Origin: Jannaschia sp. W003
GTDB taxonomy: Bacteria; Pseudomonadota; Alphaproteobacteria; Rhodobacterales; Rhodobacteraceae
Direction: 5' to 3'
Length of the DNA stretch: 64,000 nucleotides
NCBI RefSeq assembly: GCF_025144335.1
Contig: NZ_CP083539.1
Span: 1,117,501 to 1,181,500 of the forward strand
This document shows positions 1 to 8,007 of the stretch, in pieces. The position numbers were made by a program, and so were the translations under genes. The notes under the pieces were generated by a model. The model saw only the letters and a list, made by a program, of their open reading frames with translations. It was not told the DNA's origin and did not search any database. How positions within the stretch are numbered: the first letter of the stretch is position 1; each line of letters starts with the position of its first letter.

Positions 1-906
1 GAGCGCGATGCCGATCATCTCCACCAGCTGGTCGGCGAGGAACGTTGGGGTCTGCGTCTCGGTGGGCTCGGGCCCGAGGGCCACGGCGCGGTCCAGCGCC
101 TCGCGCGCCTCGTCCTCGGTCATCTCGCCCCAGATGCGCAGGAGCGTGCGCCGGGGATGGACGAACTCGCCCGCCCGCGCCTCGATCCGCATCACCGCTC
201 CGCGCCGGCGCGCCAGCTCCGCCAGCCGGTCGTAGGCCACGGTCTGGATGTAGCCCCGACCCGATGCGGCGAGGGCGAGGTCGGGGTCGCGCTCGGGCAG
301 GGGCATGGACCCGTTCGCGCCGCCGTCGCTCGCCCGCGCCTCCTCGGTCCGGTCGATGCGCGCGCGCAGCTGCTCGGTCAGCCGCTCGCCCAGGCCCGCG
401 GTGATGTTCGACACGTTCACCGTCTCGGGCACGTGGTGGACGTAGAAGATCATGGTGCCCACCGAGAGGAAGGTGAGCCCGAGCGCCACCAGCACCGTGA
501 GCTGGATCACCGAGTCCGGCGAGCTGTCCGCGAGCACCAGCGCGGTGAAGGCGTAGACGAAGGTGGCCACGAGGATGCCGAGCGCCCACTGGTTGCCCCG
601 GTCGCGCATGAAGTTCCCGATCAGGCGCGGCCCGTACTTGCCGGCCGCGTGGGTCACGGCCACCAGCGTGAGCGAGAACATCACGCCCGTGACGCCGATG
701 ATCGACGAGGCGATCACGGTGAGGAGGTTGCGCGCGGCGTCGTCGGTTAGCTCGCCCACGGGCAGCCAGCCGATCACCTCGGGCTGGAACCACCACAGCG
801 CCAGCGCCAGCGCCGCGGCGCCCGCGGCGAGGGTGCCCGGGATGAACCAGTATCCGCCTCGGATCTCCTGCAGCACCTTGCGTGCCAGCGCCCCCGGCTC
901 GTGCAT
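1..906 (-). CDS. DUF2254 family membrane protein (C-terminal part beyond window)
   Basis: Reading leftward from an ATG at 906, the frame stays open for 302 codons to the window edge, so only the N-terminal part is present. The protein opens MHEPGALARKVLQEIRGG and has several strongly hydrophobic stretches in its first half (around residues 20-40, 55-80, 100-120 and 130-155), then a soluble part with short charged segments. This layout and the sequence resemble DUF2254, predicted inner-membrane proteins of unknown function. It is divergent from the formate/nitrite-family gene, with 112 bases between them. The family call is from pattern recognition; no function is known. Confidence 0.72.
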   Translation of the reverse strand, partial: MHEPGALARKVLQEIRGGYWFIPGTLAAGAAALALALWWFQPEVIGWLPVGELTDDAARNLLTVIASSIIGVTGVMFSLTLVAVTHAAGKYGPRLIGNFMRDRGNQWALGILVATFVYAFTALVLADSSPDSVIQLTVLVALGLTFLSVGTMIFYVHHVPETVNVSNITAGLGERLTEQLRARIDRTEEARASDGGANGSMPLPERDPDLALAASGRGYIQTVAYDRLAELARRRGAVMRIEARAGEFVHPRRTLLRIWGEMTEDEAREALDRAVALGPEPTETQTPTFLADQLVEMIGIAL

Positions 907-955
907 TCCCGCCATCCTCCTTCGAGAGCCCCGGGAACGTATCGCCCCCCCTCCG

Positions 956-973
956 GGTTGCATCGGTGCAACC
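956..973. promoter_or_regulatory. Crp/Fnr-type operator dyad
   Basis: GGTTGCATCGGTGCAACC is a perfect 7+7 inverted repeat with a 4-base centre. Its core TTGCA-N4-TGCAA has the TTG-N8-CAA geometry of Crp/Fnr family sites. It lies between the divergent DUF2254 and channel genes, about 45 bases before the channel start, and a Crp/Fnr regulator is encoded just beyond that gene. A weak EcfG-like match (GGAAC 934-938, GGTT 956-959) overlaps it. That this regulator binds here is inference. Confidence 0.5.
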
Positions 974-1018
974 GCAGATTCGCGCCCATCCCCGCGCCCA
1001 TCGCACCGGAGACCGCCC

Positions 1019-1906
1019 ATGACCACAGCCTCCCCCGACGCGGAGTTCCGCGAGGACGACGGCATGGCCGACGCCTTGATCGAGCACATCGAGCACGAGG
1101 AGCGCGAGGAGGCGGCGATCGAGGAGGCGGGGCAGCTCGGCGCCAAGCTGCTCTACGAGGTGATCCGCCGCGCCGGCGAAGAGGAGCTGTCGCGGCCGCT
1201 GCGCTCGCTGACCTACTCGGGCATCGCCGCGGGCGTGATGATTTCGATGTCGGTGGTGGGCGAGGCGGTGCTGCGCACCTACCTGCCCGATGCCCCCTGG
1301 AGCTACCTCGTCGAGAACCTCGGCTACTCGCTGGGCTTCATCGTGGTGATCCTGGGCGGCATGCAGCTGTTCACGGAGAACACCATCACCACCGTGATCC
1401 CGGTGATCGCCGAGCGGCGCAAGCGGCTGTGGTGGATGATGCTGCGCCTGTGGGCGATCGTGCTGGCGGCCAACGTCTTCGGCTGCTTCTCGATCTCGGC
1501 ATTCTACTACTACACGCCCGCGCTTCCGCCCGAGATTCTGCCCGCGCTGACCTCGCTGTCGGCCCACGCCACCGGCTTCGAGCCGGGCACGGCGTTCTTC
1601 CGCGCGATCCCGGCGGGCGTGCTGGTGGCGGCGCTGGTGTGGATGCTGCCGCAGCGCAACTCGGGGCGCTTCGCGATCATCATGGTGTTCACCTGGCTGA
1701 TCGCCGCGGGGGACTTCACCCACGTGGTGGCCGGCTCCGTGGAGTGGGGCTGGATGTTCTGGAGCGACCAGCTGGACTTCTGGGAGGGCTTCACCGGGTT
1801 CTTCCTGCCGGTCCTGTCGGGCAACATCGTGGGCGGCACCGTGATCTTCACGCTGGTCACCCACGGGCAGGTCAAGGACGAGATGCACCGCAAGCCGCTG
1901 ATCTGA
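1019..1906 (+). CDS. formate/nitrite transporter (FNT) family protein
   Basis: A 295-residue integral membrane protein with a charged, Glu-rich N-terminal tail (about residues 1-60) followed by six hydrophobic segments, as in the FNT (FocA/NirC/YfdC) pentameric channel family. The long acidic N-terminus and the segment around LYEVIRRAGEEELSRP resemble the YfdC-like branch rather than classical FocA, so the substrate is uncertain. The ATG at 1019 is chosen because it follows a GGAG and begins the conserved part; upstream in-frame sequence crosses the promoter region. It is divergent from DUF2254 and convergent with the Crp/Fnr regulator, 30 bases apart. A Crp/Fnr-geometry dyad lies upstream. 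Confidence 0.85.
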   Translation: MTTASPDAEFREDDGMADALIEHIEHEEREEAAIEEAGQLGAKLLYEVIRRAGEEELSRPLRSLTYSGIAAGVMISMSVVGEAVLRTYLPDAPWSYLVENLGYSLGFIVVILGGMQLFTENTITTVIPVIAERRKRLWWMMLRLWAIVLAANVFGCFSISAFYYYTPALPPEILPALTSLSAHATGFEPGTAFFRAIPAGVLVAALVWMLPQRNSGRFAIIMVFTWLIAAGDFTHVVAGSVEWGWMFWSDQLDFWEGFTGFFLPVLSGNIVGGTVIFTLVTHGQVKDEMHRKPLI

Positions 1907-1936
1907 GACCCATCGCGCCCCCCTCCGCGGGGGGCG

Positions 1937-2665
1937 TCAGAGCAGGGGGCGCGGCTTCGGCGGCGCGGTGTCGGTCATGCCGATCCGGGCCAGGGTCTCC
2001 AGGTCGTTCACCTGCAGGCGCCCGTCGCGCCACACGGCGAGCTGGCGCTCGCGGAACTTGGCCAGCGTCTTGTTGGTGTGCACGAGGCTGAGCCCCAGCG
2101 CGTCGGCCAGATCCTGCTGCTTGAACGGCATGGGCATCGCCGCGCCGTCGGTCATCTCCAGGGTGGCGGCCCGCTTCCACAGCTTCACCAGCGCCCAGGC
2201 CACGGACTCCTCGGCGGTGCGCTGGCCCACGGTCACGAGCGCCTCGCCCATGAAGTGCTCCTCGGTGGCGGCGATCCAGATCAGGTCGTAGGAGCGCGAC
2301 GGGGAATTGCCGAAGAAGTTCCAGAGCGCCTGGCGGTCGAACACGCACAGGCGCATGCGCGAGCGTGCCTCCACGGTGTGGCCCATCTCGCCCATCACCG
2401 CGCCCTGCAGGCCGATCAGGTCGCCGGGAAACAGGAAGGTCAGCACGTGGCGCCGGCCGTTCTGGAGCACCTTGTGGCGCAGCCCGACGCCCGACAGCAC
2501 CGTGAACAGCTGCGCCGAGTGGGCACCTTCCGTCAGGATCGGCGTCCCGGCCTCCACGGTCAGCTCGCCGACCTTGAAGCGCTGGGTCTGCCGGACCTCC
2601 TCGTCGCTCATGTCCGCGAACAGGCTCCGGCCGCGCAGGGGGCAGGCATCGCATCTCGTCACCAT
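1937..2665 (-). CDS. Crp/Fnr family transcriptional regulator
   Basis: A 242-residue regulator with an N-terminal cyclic-nucleotide-binding-like beta-roll (about residues 15-125), a long dimerisation helix and a C-terminal winged helix-turn-helix (about 180-215, around LADALGLSLVHTNKTL). The N-terminus has CDACPLRG, with Cys5 and Cys8, and one further Cys at 107. The third N-terminal cysteine usual in 4Fe-4S FNR/FnrL proteins is absent, so classical oxygen sensing by that cluster looks unlikely; the ligand or signal is unknown. Its promoter appears to lie in the 250-base gap toward phyR. The adjacent channel gene, with a matching dyad, is a natural candidate target. Confidence 0.88.
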   Translation of the reverse strand: MVTRCDACPLRGRSLFADMSDEEVRQTQRFKVGELTVEAGTPILTEGAHSAQLFTVLSGVGLRHKVLQNGRRHVLTFLFPGDLIGLQGAVMGEMGHTVEARSRMRLCVFDRQALWNFFGNSPSRSYDLIWIAATEEHFMGEALVTVGQRTAEESVAWALVKLWKRAATLEMTDGAAMPMPFKQQDLADALGLSLVHTNKTLAKFRERQLAVWRDGRLQVNDLETLARIGMTDTAPPKPRPLL

Positions 2666-2797
2666 CGTCCCCGGCAGCCTCCTCGGCAGATCCCCGCGTC
2701 CCGGCGCGTCGCCCGGACCCCGAAGACCACGGAACGCGGCCCGGCGGAAGGCCCGGTCGCGGGAGGCGAGGGGCCCCGGCCGGGATGCGATGGGGTC

Positions 2798-2825
2798 AAC
2801 CTATGCGTGCGCCACCCCCTGTCAA
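2798..2825 (-). promoter_or_regulatory. putative sigma70 promoter of the Crp/Fnr gene
   Basis: On the minus strand a perfect -35 TTGACA (2825-2820) is followed after 16 bases by TAGGTT (2803-2798). This would start transcription near 2790 and leave a leader of about 125 bases before the regulator start at 2665. The -10 is weak, so confidence is moderate at best. Confidence 0.4.
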
Positions 2826-2917
2826 GCGATCCCGCCGCGGGGGAAGGGCACGCACGCGCGGCGCGTCGCCGCGGGCGGAAGGGGAGGGCCCCCGCCGGCC
2901 GCGGCGGCGTGATCGGC

Positions 2918-3715
2918 TCAAGCGCTGAGCGGCTCGGTCGAGGAGAAGAACATCGCCTGGCTCACCGCGGAGCGCACCTGCTCCTGGGTGTAGGGCTTGG
3001 CGATCAGGAACGCGGGCTCGTTGCGCGCGCCCGACAGCAGGCGCTCCGGGAAGGCGGTGATGAAGATCACCGGGCGCTTGCCGAGGTCGCGCATCACCTC
3101 GTTCACGGCGTCGATGCCCGACGAGTTGTCGGCCAGTTGGATGTCCGCGAGGATCAGGTCCGGCATCTCCTGGCCAGCAAGGGCCACGGCCTCGGTGTGG
3201 GTGCGGGCGATGCCGGTGACGCGGTGGCCCATCTCGCCCACGAGGGACTCGAGGTCCATGGCGATGATCGACTCGTCCTCGATGATCATGATCTTGCCCG
3301 ACACGGCGTCGGCCATCTCCTGGCGGGCCAGCCCGACCAGCTCCGACACCTCGCCGCGGTCGATCCCCATGATCTCGGAGATCTCGTCCATCGAGAACTC
3401 CTCGACCGTGTGGAGCAGCAGCGCCTCGCGGGTGTTGGGCGTCAGGCGGGCCAGGTGCCGCTGGGCGGCTTGGCGCATGGCGTCGTTCTCCTCCTCCATC
3501 GGGGCGCCGGCCGAGGACCAGATCCCGTGGAAGGTGGAGAAGAGGTCGGTCTTCACGCCCGAGGTCGCGCCGAGCAGCGAGCGGTCCGCGAGGATCGCCT
3601 CGAGCGTGGCTGCGGCGTAGTTGTCGCCGCTGGTCTGGCTTCCGGTGAGCGCGCGGGCGTACCGGCGGAGATAGGGCAGGGCCTTGCTGATCTCGGCCGT
3701 CGTGTCCATTGGCAT
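2918..3715 (-). CDS. phyR: PhyR, general stress response anti-anti-sigma regulator
   Basis: A 265-residue protein with the PhyR architecture: an N-terminal sigma-factor-like half (sigma2-like about 8-60, sigma4-like about 85-135) and a C-terminal receiver (about 141-258). The receiver shows acidic Glu146/Asp147, phosphoacceptor Asp191 in LILADIQLADN, Thr220 and Lys240. On phosphorylation, PhyR uses the sigma-like half to bind NepR and free the sigma factor EcfG. The start at 3715 (MPMDTT) follows a GAGGGG; an ATG two codons in (3709) is possible. It is divergent from nepR-ecfG, the classical GSR locus, with a near-consensus EcfG promoter in front of it, implying positive feedback. Confidence 0.95.
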   Translation of the reverse strand: MPMDTTAEISKALPYLRRYARALTGSQTSGDNYAAATLEAILADRSLLGATSGVKTDLFSTFHGIWSSAGAPMEEENDAMRQAAQRHLARLTPNTREALLLHTVEEFSMDEISEIMGIDRGEVSELVGLARQEMADAVSGKIMIIEDESIIAMDLESLVGEMGHRVTGIARTHTEAVALAGQEMPDLILADIQLADNSSGIDAVNEVMRDLGKRPVIFITAFPERLLSGARNEPAFLIAKPYTQEQVRSAVSQAMFFSSTEPLSA

Positions 3716-3753
3716 GTCTTCGTGTTTCCCCTCGGGTCCCCTGTTCGTCGTGC

Positions 3754-3778
3754 GGAACAAACGTCGCCGGTGCCGGTT
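3754..3778 (+). promoter_or_regulatory. weaker EcfG-like promoter toward nepR-ecfG
   Basis: On the plus strand GGAAC (3754-3758) faces CGGTT (3774-3778). The spacing is one or two bases short and the -10 deviates from CGTT. With the minus-strand element this forms a GGAACA...TGTTCC dyad over 3754-3785, suggesting a bidirectional promoter with a weaker arm toward nepR. Confidence 0.4.
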
Positions 3779-3785
3779 GTGTTCC
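3760..3785 (-). promoter_or_regulatory. EcfG-type promoter of phyR
   Basis: On the minus strand GGAAC (3785-3781) is followed after 17 bases by CGTT (3763-3760), matching the alphaproteobacterial EcfG consensus. The predicted start lies near 3752, about 37 bases before the phyR ATG. Confidence 0.72.
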
Positions 3786-3829
3786 GAGGAAATTATGCGC
3801 GAAAGCCGAGCGGGGGCACGGGGACCAGG

Positions 3830-4009
3830 ATGGCACGAAGCGACGAAAAGACGAACATCGACAGTCTCATAGACGCGAACCTCAGGCGCGTCTACGAAAC
3901 CGTCCTCAACGAAGACGTGCCCGACAGGTTCTCGGCGCTGCTCTCGCAGCTCAGATCCGGCCAGGACGACCAGTCCGCGGACGCGCCCGCCGACCAGCCG
4001 GAGGACTGA
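3830..4009 (+). CDS. nepR: NepR anti-sigma factor
   Basis: A 59-residue protein beginning MARSDEKTNIDSLIDANLRR. It has the NepR core: two short amphipathic helices (about residues 9-28 and 31-43) around LRRVYETVLNEDVPDRFSALL, and an acidic disordered tail. NepR binds and sequesters EcfG until phospho-PhyR displaces it. It sits one base before ecfG (stop 4007-4009, ATG 4011), so the two are translationally linked. The start is set by the family's N-terminus; upstream in-frame sequence belongs to the phyR promoter region. Confidence 0.93.
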   Translation: MARSDEKTNIDSLIDANLRRVYETVLNEDVPDRFSALLSQLRSGQDDQSADAPADQPED

Positions 4010-4010
4010 C

Positions 4011-4577
4011 ATGTCCACGCAAGACCCCCGCGATCCCCGCGAGGAGATCGTCGAGCACCTGCCGGCCATGCGGGCCTTCGCGGTGTCGCTGACGCGCAAC
4101 GCGTCGCTGGCCGACGACATGGTGCAGGACGCGCTGGTGAAGGCCTGGTCGAACCTCGACAAGTTCCAGGCCGGCACCAACATGCGCGCCTGGCTCTTCA
4201 CGATCCTGCGCAACACCTACTACTCGAACCGCCGCAAGGCGAAGCGCGAGGTCGCCGACGTGGACGGCACCATCACCGCCTCGCTGTCGCGCAAGCCCGA
4301 CCACGACGGGCGCCTCAACATGATGGACTTCGAGACCGCCTTCGCGAAGCTTCCCGAGGAGCAGCGCGAGGCGCTGGTGCTCGTGGGCGCCTCGGGCTTC
4401 GCCTACGAGGAGGCCGCCGAGACCTGCGGCGTCGCCGTGGGCACCATCAAGAGCCGCGTGAACCGGGGCCGCGCCAAGCTGGCCGAGATCATGGGCGTCT
4501 CCTCCGACGAAAGCTTCGAGTTGACCGACCGCGCCACCATGGCCGTCGTCTCGTCGCTGCAGAACGGCAACCTCTGA
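4011..4577 (+). CDS. ecfG: EcfG, general stress response ECF sigma factor
   Basis: A 188-residue extracytoplasmic-function sigma factor of the EcfG type. Region 2 includes LADDMVQDALVKAWSNLDKF (about residues 30-50), which contacts the -10 element. Region 4 (about 105-160) contains LPEEQREALVLVGASGFAYE and a helix-turn-helix ending TIKSRVNRGRAKL, which reads the GGAAC element. A roughly 20-residue C-terminal extension follows. Its activity is set by the NepR/PhyR partner switch encoded next to it. Its stop overlaps the start of the following histidine kinase by one base, so nepR, ecfG and the kinase form one operon. Confidence 0.93.
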   Translation: MSTQDPRDPREEIVEHLPAMRAFAVSLTRNASLADDMVQDALVKAWSNLDKFQAGTNMRAWLFTILRNTYYSNRRKAKREVADVDGTITASLSRKPDHDGRLNMMDFETAFAKLPEEQREALVLVGASGFAYEEAAETCGVAVGTIKSRVNRGRAKLAEIMGVSSDESFELTDRATMAVVSSLQNGNL

Positions 4578-6355
4578 TGCTCGAAAAGGCGTGGCGGCAG
4601 CGCAGCCTCACGCTGCGCGTCCTCCTGCTCCTGTCGCTCGCGCTGATGCCGCTCGGCGCGATCGGCTTCTGGCAGACCCAGCGGCTCTCGGCCGAGGCGC
4701 CGCGCCAGGCCAAGGCGGCGCTGCTGTCGCTGACGGAACTGGCCGCCAACCCGCTGCAGGCCGCGGTGCAGCGCGGCGTGGGCGCCGCCCAGGCGCTCGC
4801 GCCCACGGTGGTGGTGCTGCGCGACGACCCCGCGGCCTGCTCCGAGTTCCTCGCCGACTTCCTCGCCCGATCGCAGAACTACTCCTTCGCCGCCTTCGTG
4901 CGCACCGACGGCATCCTCGAGTGCAGCTCGAACGGCGAGCGCGTGGACATCAGCGGCCTGTCCGCCTTCCAGGAGATCGTGCGCACCGGTAACCGCGGCG
5001 TCTTCCTCGAGCCCGACCCGCCCTACAGCGGCACCCCGGTGCTGGCGGTGGTCGAGGCCCTGCGCGAGGCGGGCGGCGAGGAGATCGTCGGCTTCCTCGT
5101 GATCTCCATCCCCGAGCGGACCATGGAGCTCACGGCGCTGGGCGCCGACGAGGACCGGCCGTTCTCGATGCTGATCTTCAACAGCCGCGGCGACCTGCTC
5201 ACCTCGGGCCAGGACGTCGAGTCGGCGCGCACGATCCTGCCCGTGGGCGAGACCCTGCGCAGCCTCGCCGGCGGGCTCGGCCGCTCGTTCATCGCCGTGG
5301 ACGGCGCCGGGCGCGAGCGGGTCTACGCCATCGTGCCGATCGTGCCCGACCTAGCCTACGCGCTCAGCTCCTGGCCGCAGGAGATGCTGGCCGGCAGCCG
5401 CTTCGACGACTTCGTGCTGACCGCGCTGATGCCGGTGCTGATGTGGCTGGCCTCGCTCTTGGTGGCGTTCCTCGCGCTCGAGCGGCTCCTGTTCCGCCAC
5501 ATCCGCACCCTGGGCCGCCAGATGCGCGCCTTCGCCCGCACCCGCCGCACCGTGCGCACCCCGATGCTGGCCGGCGCTGGCACGGAGCTGAGCCAGATCG
5601 AGGCCGACTTCCGCGACATGGCCCAGGCGATCATGCAGGACGAGGCCCAGCTCGAGGACCACCTGCGCGAGAAGAACATCCTCCTCAAGGAGGTCCACCA
5701 CCGGGTGAAGAACAACCTCCAGCTCATCTCCTCGATCATGAACATGCAGATGCGCAAGATCGCCTCGCCCGAGGCGCGCGACGTGCTGCGCCGGGTGCAG
5801 GACCGGGTGATGGGCCTCGCCGCGGTGCACCGCTCGCTCTACCAGACCGAGGACATCGGCCGCATCGACGCCGCCGCCATGGTCTCCGACCTCGCCGGGC
5901 AGATCACCGCCAGCGCCTCGGGCGACGTGAAGCTCGACTTCCGCGCCGACACCGAGCGCGTGGAGATGGACCCGGACCGCGCGGTCGCCCTGTCGCTCAC
6001 GGTGTCCGAGGTGATGACCAACGCCGTGGCCCATGCGGCGCGCCTCAAGGGTGCCGCGGAGACCCCGTGGATCCGCCTCGACCTGCGCCCCGTCGACGAC
6101 GACCGCGCGCGGCTGCGGGTCTCGAACGCCTGCGCGCCCGGCGAGGCCGGCGCCCCGCCGGAGGGCGAGACGGTGACGGCCCCGCCCCGCGGCGAGGCCG
6201 GAGGGGCCGCCACCGGGGGCCTGGGAATGCAGCTCGTGCGCGCCTTCGCCCACCAGCTCGACGGCGAGATCAGCATCGACCAGCGCACCGACAGCTTCGT
6301 GCTCGACCTCACCTTCCCGATCGAGACCCACCGCGAGGGACCCCGTGACTACTGA
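4577..6355 (+). CDS. PhyK-like sensor histidine kinase (HisKA_2/HWE type)
   Basis: A 592-residue membrane kinase. A transmembrane helix at about 12-33 and another at about 279-303 flank an extracytoplasmic sensor region of about 245 residues, followed by a HAMP-like linker. The dimerisation/phosphoacceptor segment KEVHHRVKNNLQLISS (371-386, His374/375) is the HisKA_2 signature. The ATPase domain has N-box EVMTNAVAHA (478-487) and glycine motif GLGMQL (548-553). Location directly after ecfG makes it the likely PhyR kinase. A proline/glycine-rich insert (about 520-547) precedes the glycine box. It overlaps ecfG by one base and the following phospholipase D gene by 11. Confidence 0.9.
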   Translation: MLEKAWRQRSLTLRVLLLLSLALMPLGAIGFWQTQRLSAEAPRQAKAALLSLTELAANPLQAAVQRGVGAAQALAPTVVVLRDDPAACSEFLADFLARSQNYSFAAFVRTDGILECSSNGERVDISGLSAFQEIVRTGNRGVFLEPDPPYSGTPVLAVVEALREAGGEEIVGFLVISIPERTMELTALGADEDRPFSMLIFNSRGDLLTSGQDVESARTILPVGETLRSLAGGLGRSFIAVDGAGRERVYAIVPIVPDLAYALSSWPQEMLAGSRFDDFVLTALMPVLMWLASLLVAFLALERLLFRHIRTLGRQMRAFARTRRTVRTPMLAGAGTELSQIEADFRDMAQAIMQDEAQLEDHLREKNILLKEVHHRVKNNLQLISSIMNMQMRKIASPEARDVLRRVQDRVMGLAAVHRSLYQTEDIGRIDAAAMVSDLAGQITASASGDVKLDFRADTERVEMDPDRAVALSLTVSEVMTNAVAHAARLKGAAETPWIRLDLRPVDDDRARLRVSNACAPGEAGAPPEGETVTAPPRGEAGGAATGGLGMQLVRAFAHQLDGEISIDQRTDSFVLDLTFPIETHREGPRDY

Positions 6356-7928
6356 ACTCGCGGCGGGGGAGGCGATGGCGACGACGGACGGCGACGGCGC
6401 GCCCGTCGAGATCCTCGTCACCGCGGCCGAGGCCTATCCCGCCTTCGAGCGGCTGGTGCTGGGCGCCCGGCGCGAGATCACCGCCGGCTTCCGCATCTTC
6501 GACATGTCCACGCGGCTGCGCTCCGACGAGGCGCAGGCCGTGGGGCGCGACTGGTTCGACCTCCTGCTCCACGTGGTGCGCCGCGGCGTGCGCCTGCGGC
6601 TGCTGCTGTCGGACTTCGACCCCGTTGTGGGCACCGAGCTGCACGGCCTGACCTGGCGCACCATGCGCCAGGCCGCGGCCCTTGCCGAGCTGGCCGGCCC
6701 GGACGCCCGGATCGAGGCGATCGCCTCGCTCCATCCCGCGCGCATCGGCGTGCTCGCCCGGCTGGCGCTCTGGCCCCGCGTCGACCGGATGCTGCGCGAG
6801 AAGGCGGCCGATCTGCTGCATCTCGAGCGTCCCCGCCGCGCCCGCTTCCTGCAGGGGCACCCGCACCTGCGACGCCTCCTGATGGTCGACGAGGACCGCA
6901 CCGGCCCGCGCCGCTGGCCGCTGCCGCCCCTCGCGCCGGTGACGCACCACCAGAAGGTCGCCGCGGTGGACGGCGAGGTGCTCTACGTCGGCGGGCTGGA
7001 CCTCAACGAGCGGCGCTGGGACTCGCCCCGCCACGAGCAGCCCGCCGAGGAGACCTGGCACGACGTGCAGGCGATCGTGCGCGACCCCGCCGCGGCCCGG
7101 GCCCTGGCCGTGCATCTGGACGAGCTGGAGGACGTGATCCACCTGCGCGCCGCGCCCTCCGACCTCGGCGGGCGCATCCTGCGCACCGTGTCGGCGCGCC
7201 GCCGCCGCGGCCCCCTCGCGCTCTCGCCCAAGGAGCGCCTCAGCGAGATCAACGACGCGATCATCGGGGGCATCCGCACCGCGGAGCGGCTGATCTACCT
7301 CGAGACGCAGTTCCTGCGCAGCAGCCGCATCGCCTCGGAGCTGGCCCGCGCCGCGCGCCGCGCGCCCGGACTGGAGCTGGTGGTGATCCTGCCCGCGCGG
7401 CCCGAGGACGTGGCCTTCCTCGGCGCCCGCCGCGAGGACGCCCGCTTCGGCGAGTTCCTCCAGTACATGGCCGTGCGCCGCATCCGCCGGGCCTTCCGGG
7501 GGCGCGTCTTCGTGGGCTCGCCCGCCCGGCCCGTGACCGCGCAGACGCAGGGGCGCGACGTGTTCCACGGCGCGCCCATGATCTACGTCCATTCCAAGGT
7601 CTGCACCTTCGACGACCGCCTCGCCATCGTCTCCTCGGCCAACCTCAACGGCCGCTCCATGCACTGGGACACCGAGGTGGGCGTGCCGCTGCGCGACCCC
7701 GCCACGGTGCGCCACGTGCGCCTGCGCTGCATGGGCGCGATGCTCGGCGGCGCGATCGATCCGGCCCCCTTCGCCGAGCCGGGCGGCGTCGGCCACTGGC
7801 AGCGCCTCGCCATCGAGAACGCCCGCACCCGCCCCGAGGCGCGGCGCGGGTTCATGCTGCCACACCTCTCGACGCCGGCGCGGCGGTTCGGGCGCAAGCT
7901 CGCCACGGTGCCCGAGGAAATGGTCTGA
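6345..7928 (+). CDS. phospholipase D superfamily protein (cardiolipin synthase-like)
   Basis: A 527-residue PLD-superfamily protein with two HKD motifs: HHQKVAAVDGEVLYVGG near residues 201-217 (His202, Lys204, Asp209) and HSKVCTFDDRLAIVSSAN starting at His416. Both catalytic sets are intact, so phosphatidyl transfer or phosphodiesterase activity is expected; the substrate cannot be told. No clear signal peptide is seen. The GTG at 6345 has GAGGG five bases upstream and overlaps the kinase stop by 11 bases; an ATG at 6375 lies only two bases after GGGGGAGG, which is too close. Coupling to the GSR kinase suggests a membrane-lipid role in stress, by inference. Confidence 0.85.
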   Translation: MTTELAAGEAMATTDGDGAPVEILVTAAEAYPAFERLVLGARREITAGFRIFDMSTRLRSDEAQAVGRDWFDLLLHVVRRGVRLRLLLSDFDPVVGTELHGLTWRTMRQAAALAELAGPDARIEAIASLHPARIGVLARLALWPRVDRMLREKAADLLHLERPRRARFLQGHPHLRRLLMVDEDRTGPRRWPLPPLAPVTHHQKVAAVDGEVLYVGGLDLNERRWDSPRHEQPAEETWHDVQAIVRDPAAARALAVHLDELEDVIHLRAAPSDLGGRILRTVSARRRRGPLALSPKERLSEINDAIIGGIRTAERLIYLETQFLRSSRIASELARAARRAPGLELVVILPARPEDVAFLGARREDARFGEFLQYMAVRRIRRAFRGRVFVGSPARPVTAQTQGRDVFHGAPMIYVHSKVCTFDDRLAIVSSANLNGRSMHWDTEVGVPLRDPATVRHVRLRCMGAMLGGAIDPAPFAEPGGVGHWQRLAIENARTRPEARRGFMLPHLSTPARRFGRKLATVPEEMV

Positions 7929-7942
7929 CGCTGCGGCGCCGC

Positions 7943-7967
7943 GGAACCGGCTCCACCGACGCGCGTT
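7943..7967 (+). promoter_or_regulatory. EcfG-type promoter of the 58-residue membrane protein gene
   Basis: GGAAC (7943-7947), 16 bases, CGTT (7964-7967): both elements match the EcfG consensus exactly. It lies in the 79-base gap after the phospholipase gene and 41 bases before the ATG of a small membrane protein with a strong ribosome site, so the position fits. Confidence 0.65.
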
Positions 7968-8007
7968 CCCACTCCGACCCTGCAGCAGGTGATCGGAGGC
8001 GTGGCGT

